Shown: piece after piece, positions 45,271 through 57,599 of the stretch
Numbering within the stretch: position 1 is the stretch's first letter
Layout: every line of letters starts with the position of its first letter
Translations under genes and position numbers: made by a program
NCBI RefSeq assembly: GCF_036320965.1
Contig: NC_092234.1
Coordinates: forward strand, 30,407,703-30,471,702
DNA from: Panulirus ornatus
Taxonomy: Eukaryota > Arthropoda > Malacostraca > Decapoda > Palinuridae
Direction: 5' to 3'
Length of the DNA: 64,000 nucleotides
Notes under the pieces: generated by a model
Told to the model about the DNA's origin: nothing
The model's database searches: none
The model's input: only the letters and a program-made list of their open reading frames with translations

Positions 45271-45479
45271 AGGCTGGCCGGCAGTAAGAGGATCCGGCCC
45301 TCCACCCGACCTGCTCTTATCCCAGTAAGTCGACGCCGGCCGATCACCGCCGCCACTCGCGCCCCTCACACCTCCCGCCCCTCATTACTTCCTCCTCCAC
45401 CACCATCGCCCCTTCCTTTACCCCTCACACTCTTCCTCTAGTTTCATCCACATCCACACACGCCCCCCACCACCCTACA

Positions 45480-47657
45480 CACGCACTCTATCCTTGTGTT
45501 TCACCATCTGGTCTCCACCATACGAGATATGGAATGTCCTCCAGCATATGACCTCGTCATACCCCATCATGTCTTGTGTTATCTGACCTTCCCGTGTACG
45601 TATCCCTCCTGGTCCTCACTGCCTCTTGCCCACACCACCCAGCTCTCGCTGACTCTCACAGCAGTTGTCCCTTAGCTTAAAACAACATATTATACCACCC
45701 ACACCGCTATTACTTTCCCCACACACTGTCCATCCCTACCCTGCACCATCATTACTCACCCCACACAGTGACCATCAATCTCCACACTCCCCTGGTCGTC
45801 CCTCCTCTTTTAGTTTCACATCAACAACACACCCACATCGCCCACAAGCACCACTAATTTTCTTCTCTGATACTAACTCACATTATCACAGTTCCCCGAG
45901 TTATCCCACCGAGAAATGTCTTCGGCAAAAAACTCCTCTCCTCACGTCACTCTTGCAACCCCTTACTTCTTTATCCTACCACTCTTCCTAAATCTCTCCT
46001 CTCTCCTGTTCTCCTACAGCACCACCGTATAAGCTCAGATACTTCTGTACACTATAGCTTCAAGCTTGTTACTTCGCAAACCTACACACACACATGGAAA
46101 CATGCACAGGAAATCCTCTCCCTTCTTGTCGGGAATTAATGGACATACTTTCTTACATGTGTACTGGGCACGGGAATGATGTTTTCAATACTGGCTATGA
46201 AAGTGCTACGAACAACATCACTATACCAGCTGAGGTACTAGCTATATCGTCAGGCACAGTGACTGAGAAATGTAATAACCTTAAAGTTTGATCCTCTGGC
46301 CCTACGCAGAAACACTGGTCATCTTTCCTTCATCCATAGATATCACTTTGGTCTCTGAGCTCGGAAACTGGCTGAATACTAACAAGATACTGTCGGTGCT
46401 TTAATTGACGAAGATAGAAATGGCACTACCTTAAGAGAGGCAGCACATGAATTGAAAAAGATTAGGAGGCTACTATCATTAGATCGGTAGAAGACGTATT
46501 ACTTCAGCAACTGTCATTAAAACAACGTCACTGCTGCCAACGGTGATTCACGTCCAAATAGACAAGCTGGCCGCAGTTGGCCCAGTGAAGCTGTACAGTT
46601 GGGATCTGATAATCCAATGATCATGACCTTTGAGCACAATCGTGATGCTTTAACACTAGGACACCTGAAGCATACGCTTAACCTAAACTCTTCAAGCATT
46701 CCTGTCTCCATCCCGAAAGGTTCTCCACCTGCACTATGTAGGATACCTATAAAGACATTGCGGCAAAATCCAGAAACAAAGATTGAAGTATGGCCACATA
46801 ACAAGGACAGAATAGTTCTTTTTTTTATCCAAAGAGAATTGCAGAGAAATGGTGAAATCTGTAATTGGGCATACGCACCGCGCAGAAAGTGTAAAGTAGA
46901 TATAAGTTCATGAAATGCCACAATATGGGCAAGTAACGGCTAGAAAAACTAAATTCTACTATACTGTCCTTGACAGTATAACAGTAGTGGTAAAATTCAT
47001 ATACGTAACACACAAATGGTACTCATACGTGAGCTGGGACACATCACATACTTACAAGCTTGAGAAATCGGGCAACATGAGTGTAAAATTCTCCTCCACG
47101 GAATACACAAATGATAATCCACACACAGTGGGCTAATTACCTAAATTGCAGCGGTAAAGTATATGGATAAAGAGATATTTACAAGCTGTTCACATATTAA
47201 CTAAAGCCAAAACTAGAATATGGTTCTCATCTAAAGAAGCACAAGAGAAAGTCTGGAAAAAGCAATGATGATGCCTCTGAAATTGTAAGAGATAAGTTAC
47301 TGGCAAAAGCTGAAAGCCTTAAATTTGCCAACTTTGGAAGAAAGAACAGTGATATATTCTCAACCTTTAACTCTGACACCAGAGTGATGACGCAAAAACA
47401 AACAGATCTTCAAGAAATACATGGATAAAACAACCAGAGAACAAAACATGAAGCACGAAACTGAAAATCTGAAGTGGTACTTTTATATAGTGGTGGGTGT
47501 ATGAATGGAAAAAACAAAGACGTCGATATCAGTTGTTGTCAATGTAGACACCATACACAAGTTTAACAAAGAACGTACGATAATATAGGAGGTTTAAGAG
47601 ATGGGGGCCCACGAGTGTGAAAACTCCCTCCCGTACAGGACACAAAATGTGACACAA
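45480..47657. other. Non-coding stretch with short unrecognised open frames
   Basis: CCACACC-type degenerate repeats occupy 45600-45860. Short plus-strand frames at 46094-46291, 46599-46913 and 46915-47136 lie in the same direction. Segments such as ELKKIRRLLSLDR near 46452 could be remains of another retroelement. The similarity is too weak for me to name a family. Confidence 0.35.
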
Positions 47658-47833
47658 ACACACACACACACACACACACACAGTGAGAACGTACATGGTA
47701 TTAGAATAATCTTTCATAACCTGAGGAAGGGGTTAAAAGATTTTCGGTTGGTGGTTGTAGCTTGACGCTGACGGCCTTAATGACCCTGGCAGTTGATAGG
47801 CCTACAGCCTAACCTAACCATCACCACAACACA

Positions 47834-47876
<43 letters not shown>
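47658..47876. repeat. Two (CA)n microsatellites
   Basis: Pure CA tracts at 47657-47682 and 47830-47876, with unrecognised DNA between. Confidence 0.95.
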
Positions 47877-48414
47877 TTTCATGTGGAATCTGTAAAGCTC
47901 TTGAACCAAAAACTTATTCGGCTTTTAACCACGATAAAGGATATCGAAAAACTTAAAACTACTGATATAGATTTATATACTTTGAATTCCTTTAAAGAGG
48001 ATCTAAACATAAAACTATTTACATAAAATGATATATCTTGGTTTCCTTTCGAAAAATCTTCGACATATTTACTTTTGCATCACTGTCAAAAACTTGCCCG
48101 ATAGTTTGATTTCTTCCGCTGTTATGACTAATGTACATTTGACTTCGAGACTCAATGTTCCATGGTAATACTGCAACTTCAGGTGTCACATGTTGATGCA
48201 ACATCCTCCTCCATTACGTGACCACGGGCGAACAGTAGGGTCAATCCTCAGGCTCAAAATGGAGAGTTCTGTTCTTTATCCTTCATAGTTTGTTATTCTT
48301 TGACCTCCCAAGTCCTATCGGTCTTGTTCTTTACATCTAACGTGACTATCTATTCTCCCCCATCAAGTCACCGAGAAGTATAACTTGTGTTTTGATGGCT
48401 GGATCTTTTTAGAG

Positions 48415-48569
48415 ATGCTCGCTATTTCCCGCATACGCGAGATGGAGAGCCTCCAGAACAGATGACTGAGCCTTTGAGGATAAAGGATCCTCATTTGACT
48501 CTTTCCTCCGTTCCCTCTCTTGAGAGAGGGAGAGGGAGATATACAGTCCTCTCCACTCCCTCGCTTCCG
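48415..48569 (-). mobile_element. Diverged SINE-like element, copy 6
   Basis: On the plus strand, CTATTTCCCGCATACGCGAG, then AACAGATGACTGAGCCTTTG, GGATCCTCATTTGACTC and CCTCCGTTCC, follow the order of the reverse-oriented SINE (TTTCCCGC, AACAGAGGACTGGGCCTTTG, TATCCTCACCTGG, CTCTGTTCC). Many substitutions and small indels suggest an older insertion or a separate subfamily. No flanking AT tract remains. Confidence 0.75.
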
Positions 48570-51099
48570 GATTGCAAAATATAGATGATTTATCCTCAGC
48601 AAATGCTCCTTCATCACCGCTAATTCCAAAATGTCCAAGAGACCACCAGAATTCTACTACACTCCTGTGCCTTGAGTGAACTCTTACAATCCAAACTTGA
48701 ACCGTTTGAACTATGTGATGCACTGAAGCAATCTACGAGTAGGCGTAGACTTTCATTTCTTTAGGGAGTGCTGCTTAGTCAGGGAGACTGGGTACCATAC
48801 AGTTCTGCAGTGATTAAAAAGATGCATTTGGTAATTTTGCCCCACGAGATTCTCCTTTAGTAACTTCAACAACCCTACAGCATGACATACTTGAGATGGA
48901 AGGAGGCAGGCAACTACAGACCAGGTAGGTTGGTGTAGGGAGGGTTCGGTGACGGCAGCGAAGCAAGCCTAAAACTATACAGTGACTGTCAATCTCCCCT
49001 CCTTGGTCCGAGTTGCTATCATTTCTTTCTGCATCCCCTACATGTGGGTTGCAGGCACTTAATCTACGGACACACGCTCTCTCCACCGTACACACAACAT
49101 TCGACGTCATGCAACTCATACAGCTTTATTATTGATGCGAACTTTTTCTGCGGTGAGGAGTGAGCGTCAGCCATATCTAATGGCAGAATATCCATACAGA
49201 TAAAGAATTCAAAAGCAAGAAAGCGTGCTACAAAACACGTACACCCAAACACGCCAGATGCACCCTAATATATCACAAATACCCAAATCTACTAATCTAT
49301 CTATCCTAACTGTACTATGTTGTCAAAATATATTATCAAATATCTCTGATGCTTATAGTCTGTATATATACTATACATATAGGTGTACTGGTGGTATAAG
49401 TGGATGTATCTGGTAGATATCTAGGTATCTGGCGTATATTTGGATGAATATACACTTTGGTGTAACTGGGTGTTTCATAACTCCATCATAACTCCTTAGT
49501 GGCCTCCAGAGGAATGAACCCGGCAGCTCGTCGAGCAAACACCGAGGCGACCACGGAGAGGAGCAGGGATCTGAGATACGAAGAATCTGACCTCTGTTTC
49601 GAGGAGATTCCATCCAGCCTCTCTGATGAATATGGGAATCTGAACCGACTCCGCCGCCTCACACTATCTTCCTCTTACCACCACTTCCAGCCTCTCCGCT
49701 CACCCTCCCAAAGCCCAGATCGTCAAGTGGGAGGTGAATATTGAGTTACTGTTATAGATTGTACAAGCTCACACGCAGGAAACACACAAAGTTCATCTCC
49801 GTACCTCGTCAACCTCTCCTGGTCATCTTCACACAGAGACTCCCTGATTACACCACATCTCATCAACCTTCCATGCACATGCCTCCAACCCCCACACCTC
49901 ATAAACCACTCTACAGTCTCCTAACTCCTTCCCTTCGGCTTGGTACTTGCTTGTCTGTCACTCGTACGAGGATCGTGTCGCCTAACGCTGTCCCACAGCA
50001 AAGGTTTGCACAGACCACCACCCACCACCAGTGTTTTCATCTTCAGCTTATCCTAGGGGATCGACGTTACTATACTGCAACACAGAAGTAGGCTATTGCC
50101 ATCCTATACCCTACATACTGCCACATACACACCTCAGGGTGCCACTTATAGCATAACTTTCCCTGCAGCATAGTCACTGAGAATGACATCATGTGCAAAT
50201 ACTGCCTGGAAATCATCAAAACCATCTGTATTCAGTGCCATGGCCAAAAATGGAATTTTCTTCAAGTTATGAGGTAGGTTAAGCAACAGGTTTAACTTTT
50301 TTTTTTTATAAATAACTCACGCAAAATCCAGAATCATGTTATAGCTTTTGTTCTTCATTGATAAAATAACTGTACAATATATCATTAGTATGTGATGTAG
50401 ATTTTTACGAGTCGTAACCAAGGTTCAGATGAGGGTAAACGTGCGACTCTAGACGGACGGACATCATCTTTTACGATGACGGAGGGAACCATTGATCGAT
50501 CACACCGAGACGTGCTACGCTGACGACAAAACATTCGTCATCGGAGTAACAGACGTACGATGTACCTCACGTCGACCACTTGACAATGTAAACATGTACC
50601 GAGCAGACACACACCAGTGTAGCCAGACACTACTAGTCCAGCCAGGCACCCGTGTAGCCAGGACCCCAGTGTAGCCAGGCACCTGTGTAACCAAGCACAA
50701 GTGTGGCCAGACCCTCGTGTAGCCAGGCACCAGTGTTGTGGGGCACCAGAGCCACCAAGCACCAACATACATAACTCCACCATGCCCTGGAGTCTCCAGT
50801 AATAATCCCCTACCTTAGATCATCACAGGTGACTACCAGTACCTATATAGCTTTCGTAATGTACTTGATACTATATAGTTTGATGTAATGCTGGGATGAA
50901 CTCTCCAATTATCCACATATTTGTAGGCTTGCATGAATGAATGTATGGGTGTCAGTCTTTGCATCAATGAAAGCAACAGTTTCACAGGTTAACAGCAAGA
51001 AGGCCATACTACCAGTGACACAGTAATCAAATATCTCTATTCATAAAATGCTGATACTATTCCCAATATTTACTCCATATTTTCATAATTATCCTAAAG
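48570..51099. other. Non-coding stretch with two weak coding hints
   Basis: The frame at 49499-49735 (+) reads NPAARRANTEATTERSRDLR, EESDLCFEEIPSSLSDEYGN, LNRLRRLTL and ends at a GAGGTGAAT donor-like site. It has unbiased composition but no domain I recognise. At 50610-50770 units like GTGTAGCCAGGCACC repeat about every 15-21 bases. Confidence 0.3.
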
Positions 51100-51473
51100 G
51101 CGCCTGCAGCCCAAGGCTGCGCTACTTCCAGGAGCAGGGAAATGTAAACTCCTGTGAAGTGAGAAGTGGGCACATAAACAAATTCAACGGAAATAAAGTC
51201 CCTAACTCAGCCCGAACCAGGCGTGGCCCACTGCTGCTGGAGCCAATGATGCCAAGCAGCGAGGCTCTGATGGAAAGGTCCAGCAACATGAGCAGCAGCC
51301 GCTACCACCATCTCTCTCATCCAAGGCCTCACGTACATCCACACCCGACGCCGGGAGTATTCTCCATTAGCTTGACAACAGCTTCAGGGAGCTTCGAAAA
51401 TCCCACCCTCAACTCCCACCTCCACTCTCCCCCTCCTCTTCTCCTAACATCTACCCGCACACCAGCAGTTCGG
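51100..51473 (+). CDS. Possible exon, Ser/His/Pro-rich, unrecognised
   Basis: An open frame covers this stretch. It begins after CCTAAAG (a weak acceptor, AG at 51098-51099) and ends at CAGTTCGG|GTAAGC (a good donor, GT at 51474-51475). The peptide includes NSARTRRGPLLLEPMMPSSE, ALMERSSNMSSSRYHHLSHP and a His/Pro stretch. It is not simple repeat and differs in composition from its surroundings. I recognise no domain, and a chance frame is quite possible. A CRE cluster lies 140 bases downstream. Confidence 0.18.
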
Positions 51474-51612
51474 GTAAGCTATCCGCAGATACCCATCTCT
51501 CGGATAGTATTACTGAGGCCTTGTGAGGGTGGACAAGTGTTCTCTTCTCTTTTCATCCCCGGGCAGCTCTGCCGGGGCTGCCCACACACCACACGCATGC
51601 GCCAAATACTAA

Positions 51613-51674
51613 TGACGTCACGAATGATGACGTCACACAACTGGGTGACGTAACCACAAATTACGGTGACGTCA
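51613..51674. promoter_or_regulatory. Cluster of four CRE-like sites
   Basis: TGACGTCA occurs at 51613-51620, 51628-51635 and 51667-51674, and TGACGTAA at 51646-51653. Start spacings are 15, 18 and 21 bases. A GCATGCGC (NRF-1-like) lies just upstream near 51595. CREB/ATF-family proteins bind TGACGTCA. The clustering far exceeds chance for a palindromic 8-mer, but it may also reflect a short tandem repeat. Confidence 0.45.
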
Positions 51675-52231
51675 AAGTGTGAGTATACATGTGTTTTAAC
51701 GAACCACAAAATATCTATCTTTATTTTTTTATTTATTTATCTATTTATTTTTTTTTTTTTTGGGGGGGGGTCAGCTGCTATTAAACTGTACTGATTTACC
51801 ACAGGAAGATTATAAACAGAATCATATATGCGTAATACGGTATCTCCCTACGATAGGTCGATGGTATAAGTATTGGGTAAGAAAGTTAGGTCAAAGGTCA
51901 CGTTCACCACACTCAGGAGTCGTGTATCACGTATTAATTGTATATTTTGTTCTACTTTCTTTCCTTCCTCCCGAAATGATCGAATCAGCACTTTCATAGA
52001 TACATTGTTATCAGCCATATAATACTTATAAAACTGGTGTTACCGGACTCCGCCTGGTAACAACGCGCGCGGGAAATCTCTTCCAACAAGGCTGTAATAT
52101 CGTTACTGGAAAAAATAAAGTCCACCGTCGCAGAGGAGCTTTTCGCCCCAGAGGAACCCACCTTACCCTTCTCCAGCGTGCAATGCAGCGTCGAAGCTGA
52201 AGGAGCCCCGAAAAGGGGCCTGGGGATTTAT
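51675..52231. other. Non-coding stretch
   Basis: A T/ATTT-rich run with poly-T and poly-G lies at 51718-51770. The rest is unrecognised. Confidence 0.45.
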
Positions 52232-52233
52232 TG

Positions 52234-52276
<43 letters not shown>
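52232..52276. repeat. (TAA)n microsatellite
   Basis: Pure ATA/TAA repeat followed by TTATCATTATCATTA-type degenerate units to about 52325. Confidence 0.95.
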
Positions 52277-52277
<1 letters not shown>

Positions 52278-52334
52278 TTATTATCATTATCATTACTATC
52301 AATATCAATCATTTCATTATTATCATGCTGGAGC

Positions 52335-52602
52335 ACGGGTCAGAGTGAACTAGACCGACGTGGTATACAGGGGGCGACGTGCTCTTCATGGACTGAACCA
52401 GTGAAAATGAAGCAGCAGCTGGGGTCAACCACGGAGAGCTCTGTGGGGCCTGGTCGTGAATAGGAGGTTGTATTTATGTGCGTCACACATGACAGCCAGA
52501 GAATGGATGTGAGCAAATGCGGCCTTTCTTTCTGTTCCTGGCGCTACTTCGCTAACGCGATAAACGGCTAACAAATATAAAAAAAAAAAAAAAAAAAAAA
52601 AT
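52335..52602 (+). mobile_element. LINE-A copy 4, 3' end, single-module tail
   Basis: It begins near the ORF end (AGAGTGAACTAGACCGACGT, then GGTATACAGGGGGCGACGTG) and continues through a UTR related to copy 3 (GGGGCCTGG, ACATGACAGCCAGAGA). It ends at the inner module (TCCTGGCGCTACTTCGCTAA, CGCG) with A23. The terminal module is absent, so this subfamily uses the inner module as its 3' end. Confidence 0.85.
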
Positions 52603-52849
52603 ACAATTCCAGTAATGATACTCGTCAAAGTTCTTTTCCACAGCCATAAAACACAGGAACATTTACTGCAATTTGCACCTAACTAATAGTAGCACGAATA
52701 TGTATTCGCAAAATAACATGCTTAAAAAAAAAGGATAATAATGTGTCATAAGCGTAACACTCACATCGATCTTGATCAACACAACATGACATTCAGACAC
52801 AACCTGTTGATCCCTCGTGAACACTTGCTGCCACACTTGTAACTACGGC

Positions 52850-53170
52850 CGTGTTCACCACCATCACCACAACGACGGGTCTTCAACATCACCACAATTA
52901 ACAGCTACAAGATCATCACCACCATCAAGTTATCAACAGCACTACAGTTATCAACACCATAAGATATCATTACTATCACAAGGTCACCATCAACATCATT
53001 ACAACACGTTATCCCATCACCACAAGAAGTCATCATCGTCACGGGTCATCACTACCGCCTCAGTACGTCACGACCACCATCACCACCGCCAAACCAGATC
53101 ATTACCAACATCACACTGGGTCATCACCATCACAACAACAGGTCAACACTATCACATCAGATCATCACTG
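52850..53170. repeat. Degenerate CATCACCACCATCA minisatellite
   Basis: CATCACCA/CATCAACA phrases with short linkers tile the interval. (CA)n follows at 53218-53258. Confidence 0.75.
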
Positions 53171-53216
53171 TAAGTCCCGAGTGAACCATTGGGCAGTCCT
53201 CAAATACATCAAAGCA

Positions 53217-53259
<43 letters not shown>

Positions 53260-53389
53260 ATTAGGGACTATTCATCATACCATTATATGTCTCCTTTACC
53301 AGCGACAGCCTACGACAAGCTAACACATCAGCGATGCTGTCAACATTTGCGATGGACTGAGGCAGCAATACAGTAAACTTATCTCCCTT

Positions 53390-53560
53390 GGTGTGATCTT
53401 ACGAATGAATACCTAACACTGGTGTGATCTTGCGAATGAATACCTAACACTGGTGTGATCTTACGAGTGAATACCTAACACTGGTGTGATCTTACGAAAG
53501 AATACCTAACACTGGTGTGATCTTGCGAATGAAGAATACCTAACACTGGTGTGATCTTTA
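53390..53560. repeat. 31 bp minisatellite, about five copies
   Basis: GGTGTGATCTTACGAATGAA, then TACCTAACACT, has starts at 53390, 53421, 53452, 53483, 53514 and 53548. The last step is 34 because of an extra GAA. More diverged relatives (GGTGTGAACTTATGACAC) continue irregularly to about 54430. Confidence 0.93.
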
Positions 53561-54135
53561 CGGGACGTGAATCGCCTACGGTGTGTTATCTTACACACGA
53601 CTCTCGGGGTGGTGTGAACCTGTGACGCATCACAGCCTTGATGTGGGGTTACTTGACAACAATGACCTCCCCTGATGCCTTGAACACATGACACACCAAA
53701 CCCTGGGGCAGAGCTTCTCAGTTACTACAAGTGAAAGTCCTCCATTCACACTTCATTTCTACGTGGCAAGGTTCCGGAGGAGAGGCTTCATCTAAAATAA
53801 CGAAAGAAAGAATAAATAAGATGAAGCGTTACAATCTATTTCAGGTTGATGTGCGCCCTGAAAATAACTGGAAAAATGGATACAAGTCAATACAAGAGAG
53901 ATTTTATGAAATGTTTCCAAGTACAGTCGTAGAGTAAATGAATACCGTCCTATCTTATTTTATTTACTTCTTGCGTTATCAGCGAGTTATTGTACAGGGA
54001 AGGGACGAAGCAGGGGTCCCCACCATACCTCGCTGCGGTCCGGCTCCAGACCCTTGTCTGCCAATAGAATAGACCTGCCCTTAAGGATGCTATCAGCTGA
54101 TGAAACATCGAACCTGCATGATGGTGTGAACTTAT

Positions 54136-54177
<42 letters not shown>

Positions 54178-55335
54178 TCATGGTGATGTGACACTACGAC
54201 ACATGACTCTTACTTACGACCCGAAACTCGTATGATGGTGTGATCTTACGACACACGTCTTACAGAGGTGTGAACTCGCACAGCGAGGCGAACATACGAC
54301 CCATAGCTCCTGCGATGGTGAGAACTTGCGTCTCGGGCCTCTCCTGTTGGTATGTACTTGAGACACATCAAAATCATATGACATGAACGAAACTCTTTTG
54401 GTGGTGTGAGCTTACGACACGACAAATGAGTATGCGTCACAACTTCAGGTGCATCGGGTGATGGCACAAACCACACCACGGTAGGCCCCTAAGCCGGGTG
54501 CACGTACTCCTGGATAAGACCGAACATATCAAAGTGCTCCTTGAGGACAGGACTTAGTAAGATATGTGTTCCTTGACAAAAAGGTCAAACGGATCAAACG
54601 CTACTTGACAACGAGACCGATAAACTTTTTATGCAATCTGACTCGACATATTCAGTGCGCCTTGGCAATAGGATGCTCCTTTGTCAAATGCCACTGCATG
54701 TGGCAACGCTGTCACGAAGATCTTTCAAAGGAATTTCCTGTAAAACAACACTTGCTACTTTATGTGACTCCTGGGAATGGTGACACGTAATCTTAAGGTA
54801 ATCATTCAACTTGATTTTAGCTGTCAGGTAAATACTGCATACTAAATACCACTGTATCTGGGCAGTGTTCCAGAAGACAGTCTTCAAAAGGATTTTTCTT
54901 ACATAATGTCTGAAGGCGTGCCCCCCCTCTCGGACTGGCCAACCCTACGGCCTTCAAACTGAACAAACCTGATTTTTCTTGACATTTCTTCACGCCAGTC
55001 ATGGCTGCATTTAGTCAGGTGATTTTGCATTTTCCTTTTTTTTTTTCTTAAGATGTTACAATAACAATGTGAGACCAAGGTGGTGCCCTTGATGGGGTCA
55101 CGGGGGCTGTCCTCGTCATTCTCCAAGGAAACTGAAAACTTCTGTTGGACATTAAGGTCAAAATTTAATTGTCTTGACGATAAGATGGTACGGAGCAAAT
55201 ACAGCTGCAACCAGCCTGGTGACTTTGATGACAATAATCTTTATCAGGCCTTTTAACTCTTCTTCCTCGCGATGGTCATGTCGGACAGCGTAGGAAGAGG
55301 ATGAGCGCGCGCGCATTACACCAGCATGAGACGGG
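53561..55335. other. Non-coding stretch, first half a fossil minisatellite
   Basis: From 53561 to 54430, phrases like TGGTGTGATCTTACGACACA recur. (CA)n lies at 54138-54175. From 54480 on, nothing is recognised. Confidence 0.5.
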
Positions 55336-55740
55336 ATGAGATATCTTCTCCTAAGGATCCTTCACGCCACGTTTCAGCTTCCTGAAAAAAGGTTTGGTTT
55401 CTGTCAAAAACTTGCCATTTCTAAGGACAGCAGACGACGAAAGGTCACAGTAACTCGACCTATACTGGAGAACAGTCAACTGATAAGCATAATAAAAGCA
55501 GTAATTGATCTATTCCACAAACATGTCACTGAAGCAGCTCGTCGTGTCATAATCTCAAATCTAGGGGTAGAAGCGTCTTGTTGCGAGCTCACAACACTAC
55601 AAGTTTATTCGATAACATTACATGATAAGCTTAACCTCAATTACAGCCTACCTTATCTACGAAAGAAATTACCCATGGCGCATTATTTCCCCTCCTTATA
55701 TAAAAAAGAAAATGTCATAATTGTAATAAACAGAGAATAG
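55336..55740 (+). other. Unrecognised 134-codon open frame
   Basis: This is one of the longest non-repetitive open frames in the window. The peptide has mixed composition (for example EAARRVIISNLGVEASCCEL) and no domain that I recognise. It may be decayed element sequence or chance in AT-moderate DNA. Confidence 0.15.
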
Positions 55741-55849
55741 CAATAACCTTAATAACGAGAAAGAATAGAAGCCGCTTCATTTTATTTGCTACGTAACATC
55801 ATACCTCCAACCAGGACATTAAAGTAACTCCTCTGCTACGGATCACCTA

Positions 55850-56640
55850 CCACAACATCCATCACTTCCAACATCAACATTCACTCACCACGGACATCAT
55901 CATCAAAACATGCAGGGCCACCCGCAGCATCCATCAGCTTTGGACCACTGCCATCATTTCCACCATCAACATCCATCCGCTATGAGCCATCATCATCATC
56001 TCTCATCATCACCCAACTGTTATGAAAAATCATCATAACCTCTAAGAATCCTATTAACTTAAGAACCATCATCGCCACCAACCAAACTCCTTTTGCCCAA
56101 AACCTTTAGGACTACCTCCACCACCATCACAACTCAGGTTCACCTTCATCACCACCATATGGATTATCACCACCAACTACAGATTTACCATCAACCTATA
56201 GTACTTTCATGCCTAATATCCAAGCTCTACTAACCACAAATGGCACTAACAACATCCAGCGGTCAGTGAAGCTACCATAAATTAGCAGACATCGACTACA
56301 GACCAGTGCATAACTTTCAACAACACAACGATCTCTAATCCATCATTTTCAGAACGACCATCATCTTTCGGGATCACCACCATCATCATTGCATTCAGGT
56401 TCAGCACCGTCTCAACCATTTCTGGGACCACCATCAACATCTGCATCTCCAGAACTACCATCACCATTCCTATCTTCATCTTCAGTACCAACATCACCAT
56501 ACTTCTTATCCAAGACCAATATCACCATCTTTTCCCTCAGGTCCGTCATCATCACCATCATTTCCAAGACTACCATCACTATTATCGATAGGACGCCCAT
56601 TCCCGTCAGTTCCAGGGGGGCCCATCACCTCCAAGCTTCA
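55850..56640. repeat. Long degenerate CCATCATCACCACCATC minisatellite
   Basis: Trinucleotide-rich CCATCA/ACCATC units with 20-40 base linkers run for about 800 bases. The reverse strand gives met/val-rich frames that are artefacts. Confidence 0.75.
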
Positions 56641-57599
56641 TGATCGCCACCAAACTCCCCCAACGCCTCCAAAACGTCCACCATCATTTCCCCGCGCCAT
56701 CACCACCGCCGCCGCCACCTCCTGGACCACCAGCAGCTCCCGCCTCTACGGGCCATCACACCCTCAAATGGTCGCATTAATGAAAAAAAGCCTCCAGAGG
56801 GTCGCCTGGAATTCAACAGAATCTCCCATTCCATTTTTACCATTGAGTGGTGAGCGGCGCCTATTAGCCGAAGCTGCCGGCCATTGAAGACATCCTTTCA
56901 TCGGGCGCTCTTGTTCTTCGGGGTCTCCCGCTCAGTCTATCGGGCCATCTCATTGTTGTGTCATGCTCATTGAGGGGCCGAGCGTTCGATTCCATGTAAT
57001 CATAACCTCAGTGGGTCTTATCAATGCATTAACTGCAGTTTTCCTTCATTCAAGTGTAACCTTGTGATTCCATCAGAACGTCCGGAATCAAGTCCACGTT
57101 CTACAGTCCTCGCCTATGGCACGGGAAGGATGACTTTGCTTAAAGACTTTACGCATTAAGTCAAGAACGAGGCGATCGCGAGGCGCTGTCGAGTACCCAC
57201 GTGGTAGTCTCCGTGTGGCCCAACAGGAGATCTTTTTGTGACGTGGACGCCGCTCTCTTTTTACGTCACGATCGTCTTTGTGACGTCACAACAGCCGAGC
57301 ACAAATCAAAATGAATCAAAGGCGCCGGTGAAACAGATCCTCCCACTTGAAGCTTCCCCGTCCCGCCTCATTACTCCTTGCCTAATTTTTGATCGCAATT
57401 AATTCTACGCTGAATAACACATCAGTTAAAAACAATGGACTCGGGACGGACTGTAAATTCCATCGCAGGCTTCCTAAATCACCAAGCTGTGCCCTTCTAA
57501 TGGCAATAATTACATCAATTAAGAGATTAATTTTCACTAGGTGGCCCGCACACTACATCAAACGAGCCGACCGTAGATGAAGTGAGGGACGCGCCCGCT
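56641..57599. other. Non-repetitive stretch, possible regulatory DNA
   Basis: This is one of the few stretches over 500 bases without tandem signal. It holds a CRE-like cluster (57239-57288) and a TAAT-rich block (57395-57540) with AATTAATT, AATAATTA, CAATTAAG and ATTAATTT. No coding exon is recognised. Confidence 0.4.
57239..57288. promoter_or_regulatory. CRE-like site cluster
   Basis: TGACGTGG at 57239-57246, TTACGTCA at 57261-57268 and TGACGTCA at 57281-57288. Spacings of 22 and 20 bases approximate two helical turns. It lies in non-repetitive DNA, which makes it a somewhat better regulatory candidate than the first cluster. Confidence 0.4.

Noticed and set aside
46094..47136. Three successive plus-strand short frames as one broken gene
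   Set aside because: The pieces suggest a decayed element, but I could not match any conserved motif with confidence, so no gene was called.
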